DNA from: Sphingomonadales bacterium
Lineage (GTDB): Bacteria; Pseudomonadota; Alphaproteobacteria; Sphingomonadales; Sphingomonadaceae
Reading direction: 5' to 3'
Length of the DNA stretch: 39,201 bases
Assembly: GCA_019750455.1 (NCBI GenBank)
Contig: JAIEOM010000004.1
Location: 1-39,201, forward strand
The position numbers and the translations under genes are program-made. The notes beneath the pieces are model-generated. The model worked only from the letters and a program-made list of their open reading frames with translations, had not been told where the DNA came from and did not search any database. Numbering within the stretch: the first letter of the stretch is position 1; the number at the start of each line of letters is the position of its first letter. Below, in pieces: positions 1-7,119 of the stretch.

Positions 1-345
1 AACAGCCCGCGCGAATGCCTTGGCCGTATGGAAAACATGATCCTGATGGGCGACATCAAGATCCCGAAGGAAGCCATCAGCCGCCAGATCGCCGAATCGG
101 TCGACCTCATCGTGCAGGTGAAGCGCCTGCGCGACGGTTCGCGCCGCACCACCAACATTACCGAGGTGATCGGGATGGAAGGCGACGTGATCGTGACGCA
201 GGAGTTGTTCAAGTTCGAATATCTCGACGAGAGCGAGGACGGGAAGATCCTCGGCGAATTCCGCTCGTCGGGCCTGCGCCCGTACACGCTCGAAAAGGCG
301 CGTCAGTTCGGCTTCGATCAGGCGTATTTGGAGGCCTGCCTGTAA
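1..345 (+). CDS. cpaF: CpaF/TadA pilus-assembly ATPase, C-terminal end (partial)
   Basis: This is the last 114 residues of a type II/IV secretion ATPase; the start lies left of the window. The visible part opens with NSPRECLGRMENMIL and continues through AVDLIVQ-like and ITEVIGMEGD segments. These are characteristic of the C-terminal ATPase lobe of CpaF/TadA, the motor that polymerises Flp/Tad pili at the inner membrane. The gene ends with a TAA inside a perfect hairpin (334-352). In many tad loci tadB follows cpaF directly. Here an inverted-repeat element and unrelated genes follow, so the locus ends or is split at this point. The family call is firm; the lost N-terminal part cannot be judged. 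Confidence 0.92.
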   Translation, partial: NSPRECLGRMENMILMGDIKIPKEAISRQIAESVDLIVQVKRLRDGSRRTTNITEVIGMEGDVIVTQELFKFEYLDESEDGKILGEFRSSGLRPYTLEKARQFGFDQAYLEACL

Positions 346-352
346 GGCAGGC
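334..352 (+). terminator. Hairpin across the cpaF stop codon
   Basis: The arms GCCTGCCT (334-341) and AGGCAGGC (345-352) are perfect complements around a 3-nt loop, and the TAA stop (343-345) lies at the loop. A second hairpin with 7-bp arms follows at 365-384. Neither has a clear T-tract, so these may be weak or Rho-assisted terminators, or 3'-end stabilisers. Confidence 0.4.
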
Positions 353-480
353 ACCCTCAATCGCCGGGCGGGGACATCCGCCCGCCTTGGCTTTCCTCGC
401 GAAGGCTCGGGCGCGCGTTCGCGCTTGCGACGCCTGCGGCGTCGAGGATCGGCATGGAGATTTGTAAGTCTCTCCCCGCT

Positions 481-591
481 CCGCAGGAATGGGGAGGTGG
501 CGCCGTGCAGCGGTGACGGAGGGGTAACGAGGCACACGAACCCCCTTGCAGTCCCCGCTCGCGCGGGTGGTCCTCCTCCCCATCCCTGCGG
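481..591. repeat. 111-bp inverted-repeat intergenic element
   Basis: The ends are 20-nt inverted repeats: CCGCAGGAATGGGGAGGTGG at 481-500, and at 572-591 a segment whose reverse complement differs at only 2 of 20 positions. The interior carries the GGTGACGGAGGGG stretch that, from memory, is common in dispersed intergenic repeats of sphingomonads. It fills most of the 252-bp gap between cpaF and the next gene; the rest of that gap holds short GC-rich hairpins (365-384, 428-444). No ORF in it looks real. It is probably a MITE-like or REP-like element; copy number cannot be tested here. Confidence 0.55.
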
Positions 592-597
592 GACAAG

Positions 598-837
598 TCA
601 GCCCTTGAGCAGACCGGGCAGGCTCAGCAGCAGCAGCCCCGCGCCGAGCATCGCGGCAAGCACGAACAGCGTGGTCCACGGCACCCATCCCACCGCTTCG
701 AGCCGGTCGAGATCGCGCAACCTCGCGCGGCGGCGCTCCATCAGGGTGAACACCGCCGCCAGCACCCACAGGCTACCGCCCAGTAAAGCCAGCTGCGCGG
801 CATCGCTCATCAGCTCGAATTGCGCGATCATCTCCAT
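598..837 (-). CDS. Small membrane protein of unknown function
   Basis: This is a 79-residue protein with two hydrophobic stretches (about residues 11-27 and 52-75) separated by a basic, Arg-rich loop (RRRARLRDLDR). It therefore looks like a two-helix inner-membrane protein with a charged loop. The ATG at 837 is chosen because the hydrophobic architecture begins there; the longer reading upstream is Arg/Ala-rich shadow sequence overlapping the divergent transporter gene. No family is recognised. It is divergent from the EamA transporter, with about 65 bp between the two starts. I cannot assign a function. Confidence 0.6.
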   Translation of the reverse strand: MEMIAQFELMSDAAQLALLGGSLWVLAAVFTLMERRRARLRDLDRLEAVGWVPWTTLFVLAAMLGAGLLLLSLPGLLKG

Positions 838-902
838 CGCCGCCCCATGTAAGACGCGGCGCGGCTTGCGCAATGCTGGCCCTGCGGCCAAGGCATGATG
901 CA

Positions 903-1814
903 ATGGATGGCTCGATCGCCCGCCCCCGCCCGATGCTTGCGCTCGGCCTGCGCCTGCTCGCCGCCTTTGCGCTGGCGACGATGGGCATGCTGGTGAAGCT
1001 CGCCGGAGACCGCGGCGTGCATCTCGCCGAGCTGATCTTCTGGCGGCAGGCAACCGCAGCGGTGCTGATCGCTGCGGGCCTCGCCCTGTCCGGGCGGCTC
1101 GCGCTGCTGCGCACCACGCGCATGAAAACCCATGGCATCCGGTCGGCTACGGGCCTGTTCGGGATGTTCTTCACCTATGGCGCGGTGCTGCTGCTGCCGC
1201 TGGCCGAGGCGACCACCCTCGGCTTCACCGCCCCGATCTTTGCCGTGCTAATCGCGATGATCATGTTCGGCGAAAAGATCGGGCCCTATCGCTGGGGCGC
1301 AGTGGTGATGGGCTTTGCCGGGGTCGCCGTGGTGATGCAGCCGGTTAGCGGCGATCATCAGGGGGTCACGCTGGCGGGCGTTGCGGTCGGGCTGATGGCG
1401 CCGTTCATGGTCTCGATCATCAGCTTCCAGATCCAGGACCTCAACAAGACCGAACATCCATGGAGCATAGTGTTCTGGTTCGCCGCGCTCAGCACTCCGG
1501 CGATGGGTGCGATCCTGCCCTTCGTTATCGGACCGCATGACACGACCACATGGCTGATCATCGGCGCGATGGCACTGGCGGGCGTGCTGGCACAGATTCT
1601 GTTGACCGCTGCGCTGCGCTTCGGATCGGCAGCGGTGATCCTGCTGATGGATTACACCGCACTGCTATGGGCGAGCTTCTACGGCACCTACGTCTTCGAC
1701 CGCGCCGCGCCTGCCAGCCTGTGGCTCGGCGCGCCACTGATTATCGGCGCGGGCCTGCTGATTGCCTGGCGCGAACGGCAGCTCGCCCGATCCCGGGTGC
1801 AGTCCGGCGAATAG
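903..1814 (+). CDS. EamA/DMT-family transporter
   Basis: This is a 303-residue polytopic membrane protein with about ten hydrophobic helices in two homologous halves, as in EamA (drug/metabolite transporter superfamily) exporters. The first half contains the typical FWRQ and EATTLGFTAPIF-like segments, and the second half ends in a helix followed by a basic tail. Substrates of this family range from amino acids to nucleotides and cannot be inferred from sequence. The ATG at 903 is preferred because AAGG lies nine bases upstream; an in-frame ATG at 873 would add ten residues without a Shine-Dalgarno. Confidence 0.88.
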   Translation: MDGSIARPRPMLALGLRLLAAFALATMGMLVKLAGDRGVHLAELIFWRQATAAVLIAAGLALSGRLALLRTTRMKTHGIRSATGLFGMFFTYGAVLLLPLAEATTLGFTAPIFAVLIAMIMFGEKIGPYRWGAVVMGFAGVAVVMQPVSGDHQGVTLAGVAVGLMAPFMVSIISFQIQDLNKTEHPWSIVFWFAALSTPAMGAILPFVIGPHDTTTWLIIGAMALAGVLAQILLTAALRFGSAAVILLMDYTALLWASFYGTYVFDRAAPASLWLGAPLIIGAGLLIAWRERQLARSRVQSGE

Positions 1815-1880
1815 GATGGACCTTGCGCGGGCCTGCTGCGGTTCGCCTCGCAGGGACCACAACCAAGGAGCACCCCTGCC

Positions 1881-2012
1881 ATGACCACCCGCACTCTGAT
1901 GGCTGCCTTCGCCCTCGCCACGATCACCCTCGGCACCGCCGCCTGCAACACTGTCGAAGGGGCCGGCGAGGACCTGCAATCGGCCTCGCGCGAGGTGAAG
2001 GAGGAAATCTGA
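1881..2012 (+). CDS. Entericidin-like small lipoprotein 1
   Basis: This is a 43-residue protein with a hydrophobic signal sequence ending in a lipobox-like GTAAC (Cys22), followed by NTVEGAGEDLQS. The CNTV-x-G-x-G-x-D pattern is typical of entericidin A/B family lipoproteins. AAGGAG lies ten bases before the ATG. The mature peptide would be about 22 residues, lipidated at Cys22 and anchored in a membrane. E. coli entericidins form an antidote/toxin-like pair linked to stationary-phase lysis; alphaproteobacterial members are usually stress-associated with unclear roles. A paralogue follows 100 bp downstream. Confidence 0.85.
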   Translation: MTTRTLMAAFALATITLGTAACNTVEGAGEDLQSASREVKEEI

Positions 2013-2053
2013 ACCGGTCCATCCCGCAAGGGCGGCGATTCACCGTATTGTCA

Positions 2054-2079
2054 GGAATATTGCGGCAGGTCTGTGCGTT
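2054..2079 (+). promoter_or_regulatory. Possible EcfG-type promoter upstream of entericidin 2
   Basis: GGAAT (2054-2058), a 17-base spacer and CGTT (2076-2079) resemble the alphaproteobacterial general-stress EcfG consensus GGAAC-N16/17-CGTT, with one mismatch. It sits about 36 bp before the ATG at 2115, which is a sensible distance. It is a motif match only. Confidence 0.35.
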
Positions 2080-2114
2080 GATCCACCAAGATTGACGACA
2101 AAAGGACCTGTTTG

Positions 2115-2246
2115 ATGATTCGCAATGTTCTGAGTGCCGCCGCCCTCGCCGCTCTCGCGCTGACTGCCACCGCTTGCAACACGGTTGACGGTCTGGGCGA
2201 CGACATCAAGTCGGTCGGCCAGGCCGGCAAGCGCGCGATCGACTAA
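2115..2246 (+). CDS. Entericidin-like small lipoprotein 2
   Basis: This is a 43-residue paralogue of the preceding gene: an Ala/Leu-rich signal sequence, a lipobox TATAC (Cys21), then NTVDGLGDDIKSVG and a basic tail (KRAID). AAAGGA lies nine bases upstream of the ATG. Both peptides are 43 residues and share the CNTV-x-G-x-G-x-D core, so they are a tandem duplication. The TAA stop (2244-2246) overlaps the TAG stop of the convergent methyltransferase gene, so there is no room for a terminator between them. Confidence 0.87.
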   Translation: MIRNVLSAAALAALALTATACNTVDGLGDDIKSVGQAGKRAID

Positions 2247-2845
2247 GCGCGTCTGTACACCAGCACGATGTTGTTGGCCGGCAGCGCATACCGTGCGCTG
2301 CGGGCCAATCTGTGCTGCGCGGCGAGCGCATCCAGCGCCGCCGCCTCGCGCAGGCCCCACAGCGAATTGCGCGCCTTCAGGCTGGCATCGAATTCGAGAT
2401 TGGAGGGCGCGGTCTCCACGCCGTCTTCGATGTAGGGGCCGTACAGGACCAACGGTGCCCCAGCGGCCAACAGGCGGCCAGCGCCCGCGAACAGTCCCAG
2501 TGTTGCCTGCCACGGGCTGATATGAACCATGTTGATGCAGACGATGGCATCGGCCGCGTCCACCGGCCAATGGTCCGGATCGGCAGCGTCGAGCAGCAGC
2601 GGCGCGGCGAGGTTGGCTCCGGCATAGTCCGCGCGGTGAGCGGCAATCGAAGCCAGTGTCTCTGGCGAAGGGTCGGTCGGTTGCCATTGCAGCGCGGGAA
2701 AGCGTTCCGCGAAGAACACCGCGTGCTCCCCTGTTCCAGCCGCAATCTCGAGCACCGTGCCGCTGCCGGGCAATTCGCGCGCCAAGACCTCCGCGATCGG
2801 ATCGCGGTTGCGCAGGGTGGCGGGGGCGTGCTGCTTGGCGGTCAC
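2243..2845 (-). CDS. DUF938-family SAM-dependent methyltransferase-like protein
   Basis: This is a 200-residue class I methyltransferase-like protein. The SAM-binding motif I is EIAAGTGEH (about 33-41); further DUF938 hallmarks are CINMVHISPW and the LYGPY segment. Family members are mostly uncharacterised. The GTG start at 2845 is chosen because it overlaps the TGA of the upstream acyl-CoA ligase as GTGA, a normal translational-coupling arrangement, and because the text upstream is ligase coding sequence in another frame. Co-transcription with the ligase suggests a shared or neighbouring role in small-molecule metabolism, but the substrate is unknown. Confidence 0.85.
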   Translation of the reverse strand: MTAKQHAPATLRNRDPIAEVLARELPGSGTVLEIAAGTGEHAVFFAERFPALQWQPTDPSPETLASIAAHRADYAGANLAAPLLLDAADPDHWPVDAADAIVCINMVHISPWQATLGLFAGAGRLLAAGAPLVLYGPYIEDGVETAPSNLEFDASLKARNSLWGLREAAALDALAAQHRLARSARYALPANNIVLVYRRA

Positions 2846-4404
2846 GAAACTTGCCGTTCCTGCCCTTCCCAATAGGGCGCGCGCAGTTCCCGCCGCAGGA
2901 TCTTGCCGCTGGCGTTGCGCGGCATGAGCGGGATGACATCGACGCTCTTGGGTGCCTTGAAGGCGGCGATCCGTTCGCGCGTCCATGCGATCACATCGGC
3001 CTCGTCAACCTCCATGCCGGGCTTGGCAACGACGCAGGCCTTGACCTCCTCGCCCCACTTGGCGCTCGGCACGCCGATCACCGCGACCTCGGCGATGGCG
3101 GGGTGACCGTAAATCGCGCTTTCAACCTCCGCCGGATAGACGTTCTCACCGCCGGAGATGATCATGTCCTTGATGCGGTCCTGGATGTAGACATAGCCAT
3201 CCGCGTCCATCACGCCCGCGTCCCCGGTGTGAAGCCAGCCATCGGCATCGATGGTCTTGGCGGTCGCCTCGGGCAGCTTCCAGTATCCGGCGGTATTGGA
3301 GGGCGAGCGGATGCACACCTCGCCGATATCGCCGCGCGGCACCTCAGCGTTATCGGGCCCGCGCACCTCGATCTCCACCCCCGGGCACGCCTTGCCTGCC
3401 GAACGCATGCGCTGGTTGCCTTCAAGGCTGTGATCTTCCGGCGGCAGGATCGAAATCGTGCCACTGGTCTCGGTCATGCCATAGGCTTGCAGGAACTTCG
3501 TCGTCGGCATGGTCCGCACCGCTTCCTTGAGCAGTTCCAGCGGCATCGGGGCAGCGCCATACATCAGGTATTTGAGGTTGCTGAAGTCCGTAGTCGCGGC
3601 GCGCGGGTGTTGGACGACCATTTGCAGCGCGGCCGGCACGATGAACATGTGCGTCGCCCCAGCTTCGATAGCCTCGAGCACGCCGACGGGGGTGAACTCC
3701 GCCTGCACAAGGCTGCGCACCCCGTTGGCGATGGCGATGTTGACCAGCCCCGTGCCGCCGATATGCGCGCAGGGCATGGCGACGAGCATGCAATCATCCG
3801 CCTCGTAGAACTGCCAGTCCAGCCCCGCCTCGTTGCCCGCATTGCGCAGGCCGAGCAGGTTGGTGTTGGACAGCATCGCCCCCTTGGGGTTGCCGGTCGT
3901 ACCCGAGGTATAGAGCTGGAGCACCGGATCATGCGGCCCCGGCGGGGTGTAGTCGGCGGGTTCAAACCCGGCGGCGGCGGTGCGCGCGGCCTCGGCCTCG
4001 ATCACCTCGGGATTAGCCGGAACCTCTCCCGCGACGCTGTGCGCGGTTGCGACGAAATCGGCATCGGCAAACAGCAGCTTCGCCTCGGTATCGGTGAGGA
4101 TATAGGCGATCTCGCGCGGGGCGAGCCGCCAGCCAATCGGGACCATGACCGCCCCCATGCGCGCCGCTGCGATGTAGAGCAGGAAGTAGCTGTCGCGGTT
4201 CTTGCCGAGCCATGCCACGCGGTCCCCCGCCGCAATCCCGCGCGCCTGCATCAGCGCGATCAGCTGGCGGGTGAGCACGTCCGCCTCGGCATAGGACGTA
4301 ACGCGCCCCTCCTGATCGAAGGCATGTCCCTCCGGGCGCTCCTTCGCCCAGAAACGCATGATCTCGTCGAAGGTCTGGAATGCGTGATAGGCATTGCGCG
4401 CCAT
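2842..4404 (-). CDS. Acyl-CoA synthetase/ligase (AMP-binding, FadD-like)
   Basis: This is a 520-residue ANL-superfamily enzyme, expected to activate a carboxylic acid with ATP and CoA through an acyl-AMP. The P-loop YTSGTTGNPKG is at 165-175, followed by YGMTETSG, the GWLHTGDAG hinge region and the C-terminal NASGKILRREL segment with the catalytic lysine. Length and motif order are complete. It resembles medium/long-chain fatty-acid or aromatic-acid CoA ligases; the acid is not predictable. The ATG at 4404 is preferred over an in-frame TTG at 4422 because a GGGAGAG ribosome-binding site precedes it. That site lies in the 3' arm of a perfect hairpin (4414-4438). Its stop overlaps the methyltransferase start. 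Confidence 0.93.
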   Translation of the reverse strand: MARNAYHAFQTFDEIMRFWAKERPEGHAFDQEGRVTSYAEADVLTRQLIALMQARGIAAGDRVAWLGKNRDSYFLLYIAAARMGAVMVPIGWRLAPREIAYILTDTEAKLLFADADFVATAHSVAGEVPANPEVIEAEAARTAAAGFEPADYTPPGPHDPVLQLYTSGTTGNPKGAMLSNTNLLGLRNAGNEAGLDWQFYEADDCMLVAMPCAHIGGTGLVNIAIANGVRSLVQAEFTPVGVLEAIEAGATHMFIVPAALQMVVQHPRAATTDFSNLKYLMYGAAPMPLELLKEAVRTMPTTKFLQAYGMTETSGTISILPPEDHSLEGNQRMRSAGKACPGVEIEVRGPDNAEVPRGDIGEVCIRSPSNTAGYWKLPEATAKTIDADGWLHTGDAGVMDADGYVYIQDRIKDMIISGGENVYPAEVESAIYGHPAIAEVAVIGVPSAKWGEEVKACVVAKPGMEVDEADVIAWTRERIAAFKAPKSVDVIPLMPRNASGKILRRELRAPYWEGQERQVS

Positions 4405-4413
4405 GGCCGTGCT

Positions 4414-4438
4414 CTCTCCCAAAAGCCGTTTGGGAGAG
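4414..4438 (-). promoter_or_regulatory. Leader hairpin sequestering the ligase ribosome-binding site
   Basis: Ten-bp perfectly complementary arms, CTCTCCCAAA and TTTGGGAGAG, flank a 5-nt loop. On the minus-strand mRNA the 3' arm contains GGGAGAG, the only Shine-Dalgarno-like sequence before the ligase ATG (4404), which lies 9 nt beyond the stem. No T-run follows on either strand, so it is not a normal intrinsic terminator. A translation-limiting or thermosensor-like hairpin is the simplest reading; this is inference. Confidence 0.5.
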
Positions 4439-4473
4439 TTAAGCGCAAGCCCCTGCGCCGGTCCAGCACCCTT

Positions 4474-4923
4474 TTAGCGGAACCGCCCCTGCCGGCGCGC
4501 GGCCGGCTCGCGAAGGAGCAGCCAGATGCCCAGACCCAGCGGCCCCGCCATGAAGGTTGCGAGCAGGATCGGTGCCTGGATAAAGCGGGAAATGCCCTTC
4601 GCATCGGCATCGCGCGCGATCCAGATGCCGACGAACAGATCGAAGGCGAGGTAGTGCGTCCAGCCGATCGTCACCCCGGCATCGGTGGCAAAGATCGCAC
4701 GGATGCCGGGGATGGTGGTGAAGTCCGCCCCGCCCCCGCCCGCGTTGGGGATCAGGCCGCTCACCACCCCGATCAGGCCCGTGGCATAAACAAGGCACAA
4801 CAAGCCAACGCCGAGGTACAGGATCGCTGACAGCAACGCCGGCCACCGTGGCAATGCGATCAGGGCAATCCAGGCGATCAGCGCCAGCAGATTGACCGCG
4901 CCAAACACCGCCGCCCAGCCCAT
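4474..4923 (-). CDS. ABA4-like (DUF4281) membrane protein
   Basis: This is a 149-residue integral membrane protein with about four helices and the segments GVTIGWTHYLAFDLFVGIWIARDA and FMAGPLGLGIWLLLR split across its C-terminal half. These are hallmarks of DUF4281, related to plant ABA4, which acts in neoxanthin formation. In bacteria the role is not established; a link to carotenoids is plausible in a pigmented sphingomonad but unproven. The ATG at 4923 shares one base with the TAA of the upstream gene (TAATG), indicating coupling. It is the last gene of the dgt operon, and the following ligase starts about 70 bp downstream after a hairpin. Confidence 0.82.
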   Translation of the reverse strand: MGWAAVFGAVNLLALIAWIALIALPRWPALLSAILYLGVGLLCLVYATGLIGVVSGLIPNAGGGGADFTTIPGIRAIFATDAGVTIGWTHYLAFDLFVGIWIARDADAKGISRFIQAPILLATFMAGPLGLGIWLLLREPAARRQGRFR

Positions 4924-5645
4924 TATGCCGCCTCCCCTGTCTCGCACACACGGCGCCATTCGCGCGCGGCGCGGCGCATCGCTTCATTATCATGCGTAAA
5001 GCGCCCGCCCGCGCGGCGCAGCGCAAGGCCGAGCGCGGCCTCGGCCACCAACCCGGCATCGATCGAGCGATAGCGTTCCCACGATCCCGACAGCAGCGGA
5101 TCGATGAGAGGCGCGGCAATGATCGCGGCCCGCTCGGCAAAGCGCAAATCGTCCACACGCTCGCCCCGCAGCAGGCCGGGGTGCAAGATATCGAGCCGCT
5201 TGAAGCCGATCCGGGTCAGCGCCTCCTCGGTCTCGCCCTTCACCCGCATGTAAAGCGCCTTGGCGCGCTTGTCTGCCCCGGCGGCGCTGACCACGACCAT
5301 GTTGGGCACGCCCGCGCGCTTGGCCGCCTCAGCCGTGGCGAGCACCAGGTCGTGATCGACCGCGCGGAATGCCGCCTCGTCGCGCCCGGCCTTCTTCCAC
5401 GTGGTGCCCAGCGCACATATCAGCGCGCGCGGGCGTACCGCATCCAGAACCTCGCCCCACTTGTCGGGCTCGGCAACGAACATCTCCATCCGCGCGCCGG
5501 GCGGCAACGGAGCCTCGCGCCGGGCAATGCCGAGGATGCGCACATCATCGCCGGCGCTGGCGATCTCGATTACGCGGCGCCCGACAAGGCCCGTTGCGCC
5601 CACCAGCGCAATGCGCACAGGGCCGTTGGCGCGGGGTTCATACAT
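4923..5645 (-). CDS. NAD(P)-binding Rossmann protein (atypical SDR)
   Basis: This is a 240-residue protein with the dinucleotide-binding motif VGATGLVGRRV (about 15-25) and an NmrA/HTATIP2-like course, including ALGTTWKKAG, VVVSAAGAD and the ILHPGLLRGER region. Such proteins bind NAD(P)H and serve as oxidoreductases or redox sensors. The catalytic YxxxK is replaced by a YMRVKGE segment, as in the HTATIP2/atypical SDR group. The ATG at 5645 overlaps the dGTPase stop by eight bases, and the gene ends inside the start of the ABA4-like gene, so the three form one operon. Confidence 0.85.
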   Translation of the reverse strand: MYEPRANGPVRIALVGATGLVGRRVIEIASAGDDVRILGIARREAPLPPGARMEMFVAEPDKWGEVLDAVRPRALICALGTTWKKAGRDEAAFRAVDHDLVLATAEAAKRAGVPNMVVVSAAGADKRAKALYMRVKGETEEALTRIGFKRLDILHPGLLRGERVDDLRFAERAAIIAAPLIDPLLSGSWERYRSIDAGLVAEAALGLALRRAGGRFTHDNEAMRRAAREWRRVCETGEAA

Positions 5646-6801
5646 TGATCAGCCCCACCGGCTTTTCGCCATAGATCTGCCCCACCGCCTGCATCGCGAA
5701 ACGATCGCTCATCCCGGCGATGAAATCGGCAATCACGCGGGACCGCTGGGGATCGTGCTGCGGCAGGCGCGCCAGCCAGTCATCGGGCATCAGCGATGCA
5801 TCCTGCGCATAGGCCGCAAACAGCCGCGCGACGACATCGCGCGCCTTCTCGGCGGCGGCAATCTGTTCAGGGTGGTAGTAAAGCCGTTCGTACATGAAGC
5901 TCTTCAGACGCCGTTCCTGCGCTGCCATGGCAGGCGAGAACCCAGCGAGCTGGCGTCCGGCGGCACGCACCTCGGCAACCGAACCGCACCCGCGCGCTAT
6001 CTCCGCCGTGTGCGCGATCACGTCGTTCACCATCATCCCGATCTGGTCACGTATCATCTCGCGCAGCAGACGCTCACGCGGGGCATGGGGAAAGCGTTTT
6101 TCGACCGCCCGCCACTGATCTGCGAGGAAATCGAGCGAAAGCAGGTCATCAAGGCTCAGAAAACCGGCGCGCAGGCCATCATCGATGTCGTGATTGTCAT
6201 AGGCGATATCGTCCGCCACAGCCGCAACCTGCGCCTCCAGCGAAGGCCAGCTGTCCAGTTTTAGCGGGAAGGCGGCGTCCAGTTCGGCCAGCGCCCAGTT
6301 CGGCGCGCTGACGGGGCCGTTGTGCTTGGCAAGGCCTTCCAACAGGTCCCAGGTGAGGTTGAGGCCATCATGTTCGGGATAAGGGCACTCGATCCGCATC
6401 ACCGTGCGCAGCGCCTGCGCGTTGTGATCGAACCCGCCGTGGCGCTCCATCGCATCGCTGAGCGCCGCCTCGCCCGCATGGCCGAACGGCGGGTGGCCGA
6501 GATCATGGGCGAGGCACAGCGCCTCGGTCAGATCCTCGTCCAGCCCCAGCGCGCGGGCGATCACCCGGCCGATTTGCGCAACTTCGAGGCTGTGGGTCAG
6601 GCGCGTGCGATAGTGATCGCCATCGGGGGCGATGAACACCTGCGTCTTCGACTTGAGCCTGCGAAAGCTCATCGAATGGACAATGCGGTCACGGTCGCGC
6701 TGGAAGGCGCTGCGCGGTCCGCGCTGTTCGCCGCCGCTGGTGCGGGAAAATTCGCGGCTGGGGCCCGCGGCGGAGTCGGCGGCATAGGGGGCGCGGGTCA
6801 T
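5638..6801 (-). CDS. dgt: Deoxyguanosinetriphosphate triphosphohydrolase-like protein
   Basis: This is a 387-residue HD-superfamily dNTPase, hydrolysing dGTP or other dNTPs to nucleoside and triphosphate. The metal-binding set is visible: TRLTHSLEV (His about 70), LAHDLGHPPFGHAGE (His-Asp about 99-100) and the DDIAYDNHDIDDGL motif. The N-terminus has the usual FQRDRDRIVHS block. A GTG at 6804 immediately precedes the ATG at 6801, and no strong Shine-Dalgarno separates them. It heads an operon with the NAD(P)-binding and ABA4-like genes. Length and motifs agree with the dgt-like type 2 family of alphaproteobacteria. Confidence 0.94.
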   Translation of the reverse strand: MTRAPYAADSAAGPSREFSRTSGGEQRGPRSAFQRDRDRIVHSMSFRRLKSKTQVFIAPDGDHYRTRLTHSLEVAQIGRVIARALGLDEDLTEALCLAHDLGHPPFGHAGEAALSDAMERHGGFDHNAQALRTVMRIECPYPEHDGLNLTWDLLEGLAKHNGPVSAPNWALAELDAAFPLKLDSWPSLEAQVAAVADDIAYDNHDIDDGLRAGFLSLDDLLSLDFLADQWRAVEKRFPHAPRERLLREMIRDQIGMMVNDVIAHTAEIARGCGSVAEVRAAGRQLAGFSPAMAAQERRLKSFMYERLYYHPEQIAAAEKARDVVARLFAAYAQDASLMPDDWLARLPQHDPQRSRVIADFIAGMSDRFAMQAVGQIYGEKPVGLINV

Positions 6802-6921
6802 CACGGCTGTGGCGATTAGGCCAGAGGGTGGCGCGCCTCAACCGGAACAGGGCGAGAACGTGGCAGAATTGCCGGAAAATGATCCGGTCGCGGGCCGTGA
6901 AAGCCGGCAGAAATCGGGGTG

Positions 6922-6969
6922 AAAAAAATGGGGCTACCTCCCGGTGATTGGGGGGAGGGAAGCAGCCCC
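6922..6969 (-). terminator. Rho-independent terminator, possibly ending a small RNA
   Basis: On the minus strand GGGGCT pairs with AGCCCC (6964-6969 with 6930-6935) and CCTCCC/GGGAGG pairs inside (6953-6958 with 6937-6942). After one base comes a run of seven T (complement of 6922-6928). This is a convincing intrinsic terminator. It lies about 150 nt past the racemase stop, inside the 318-bp gap 6802-7119, which has no credible gene. It could end the racemase transcript or a separate small RNA starting near 7020-7060. The nearer part of the gap (6802-6900) should hold the dgt promoter, but I cannot pick one. Confidence 0.65.
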
Positions 6970-7119
6970 ATGGGCCTGCGGTGCGACCCGAAGACCCGGA
7001 TCATGCCATTGCGAAATCGCGACAAAATCCTTCAGTCGGTTACGTGCAAAGCTTTGAATATTCACCCCGTATATGTCGCATAAACGACGAAACGAGGCCA
7101 CAGAAGGACGAACGGAGCA

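Noticed and set aside
2656-4830. 724-codon open frame on the plus strand
   Set aside because: It is antisense to the acyl-CoA ligase, rich in Arg/His/Gly/Asp without any domain, and is explained by GC-rich codon bias of the real gene.
6930-6969. SRP-RNA-like GGAAGCAGCC motif
   Set aside because: The stretch GGGAAGCAGCCCC resembles the SRP RNA motif, but the GGAA tetraloop and the opposing CAGG strand are missing; a minus-strand terminator explains the hairpin better.
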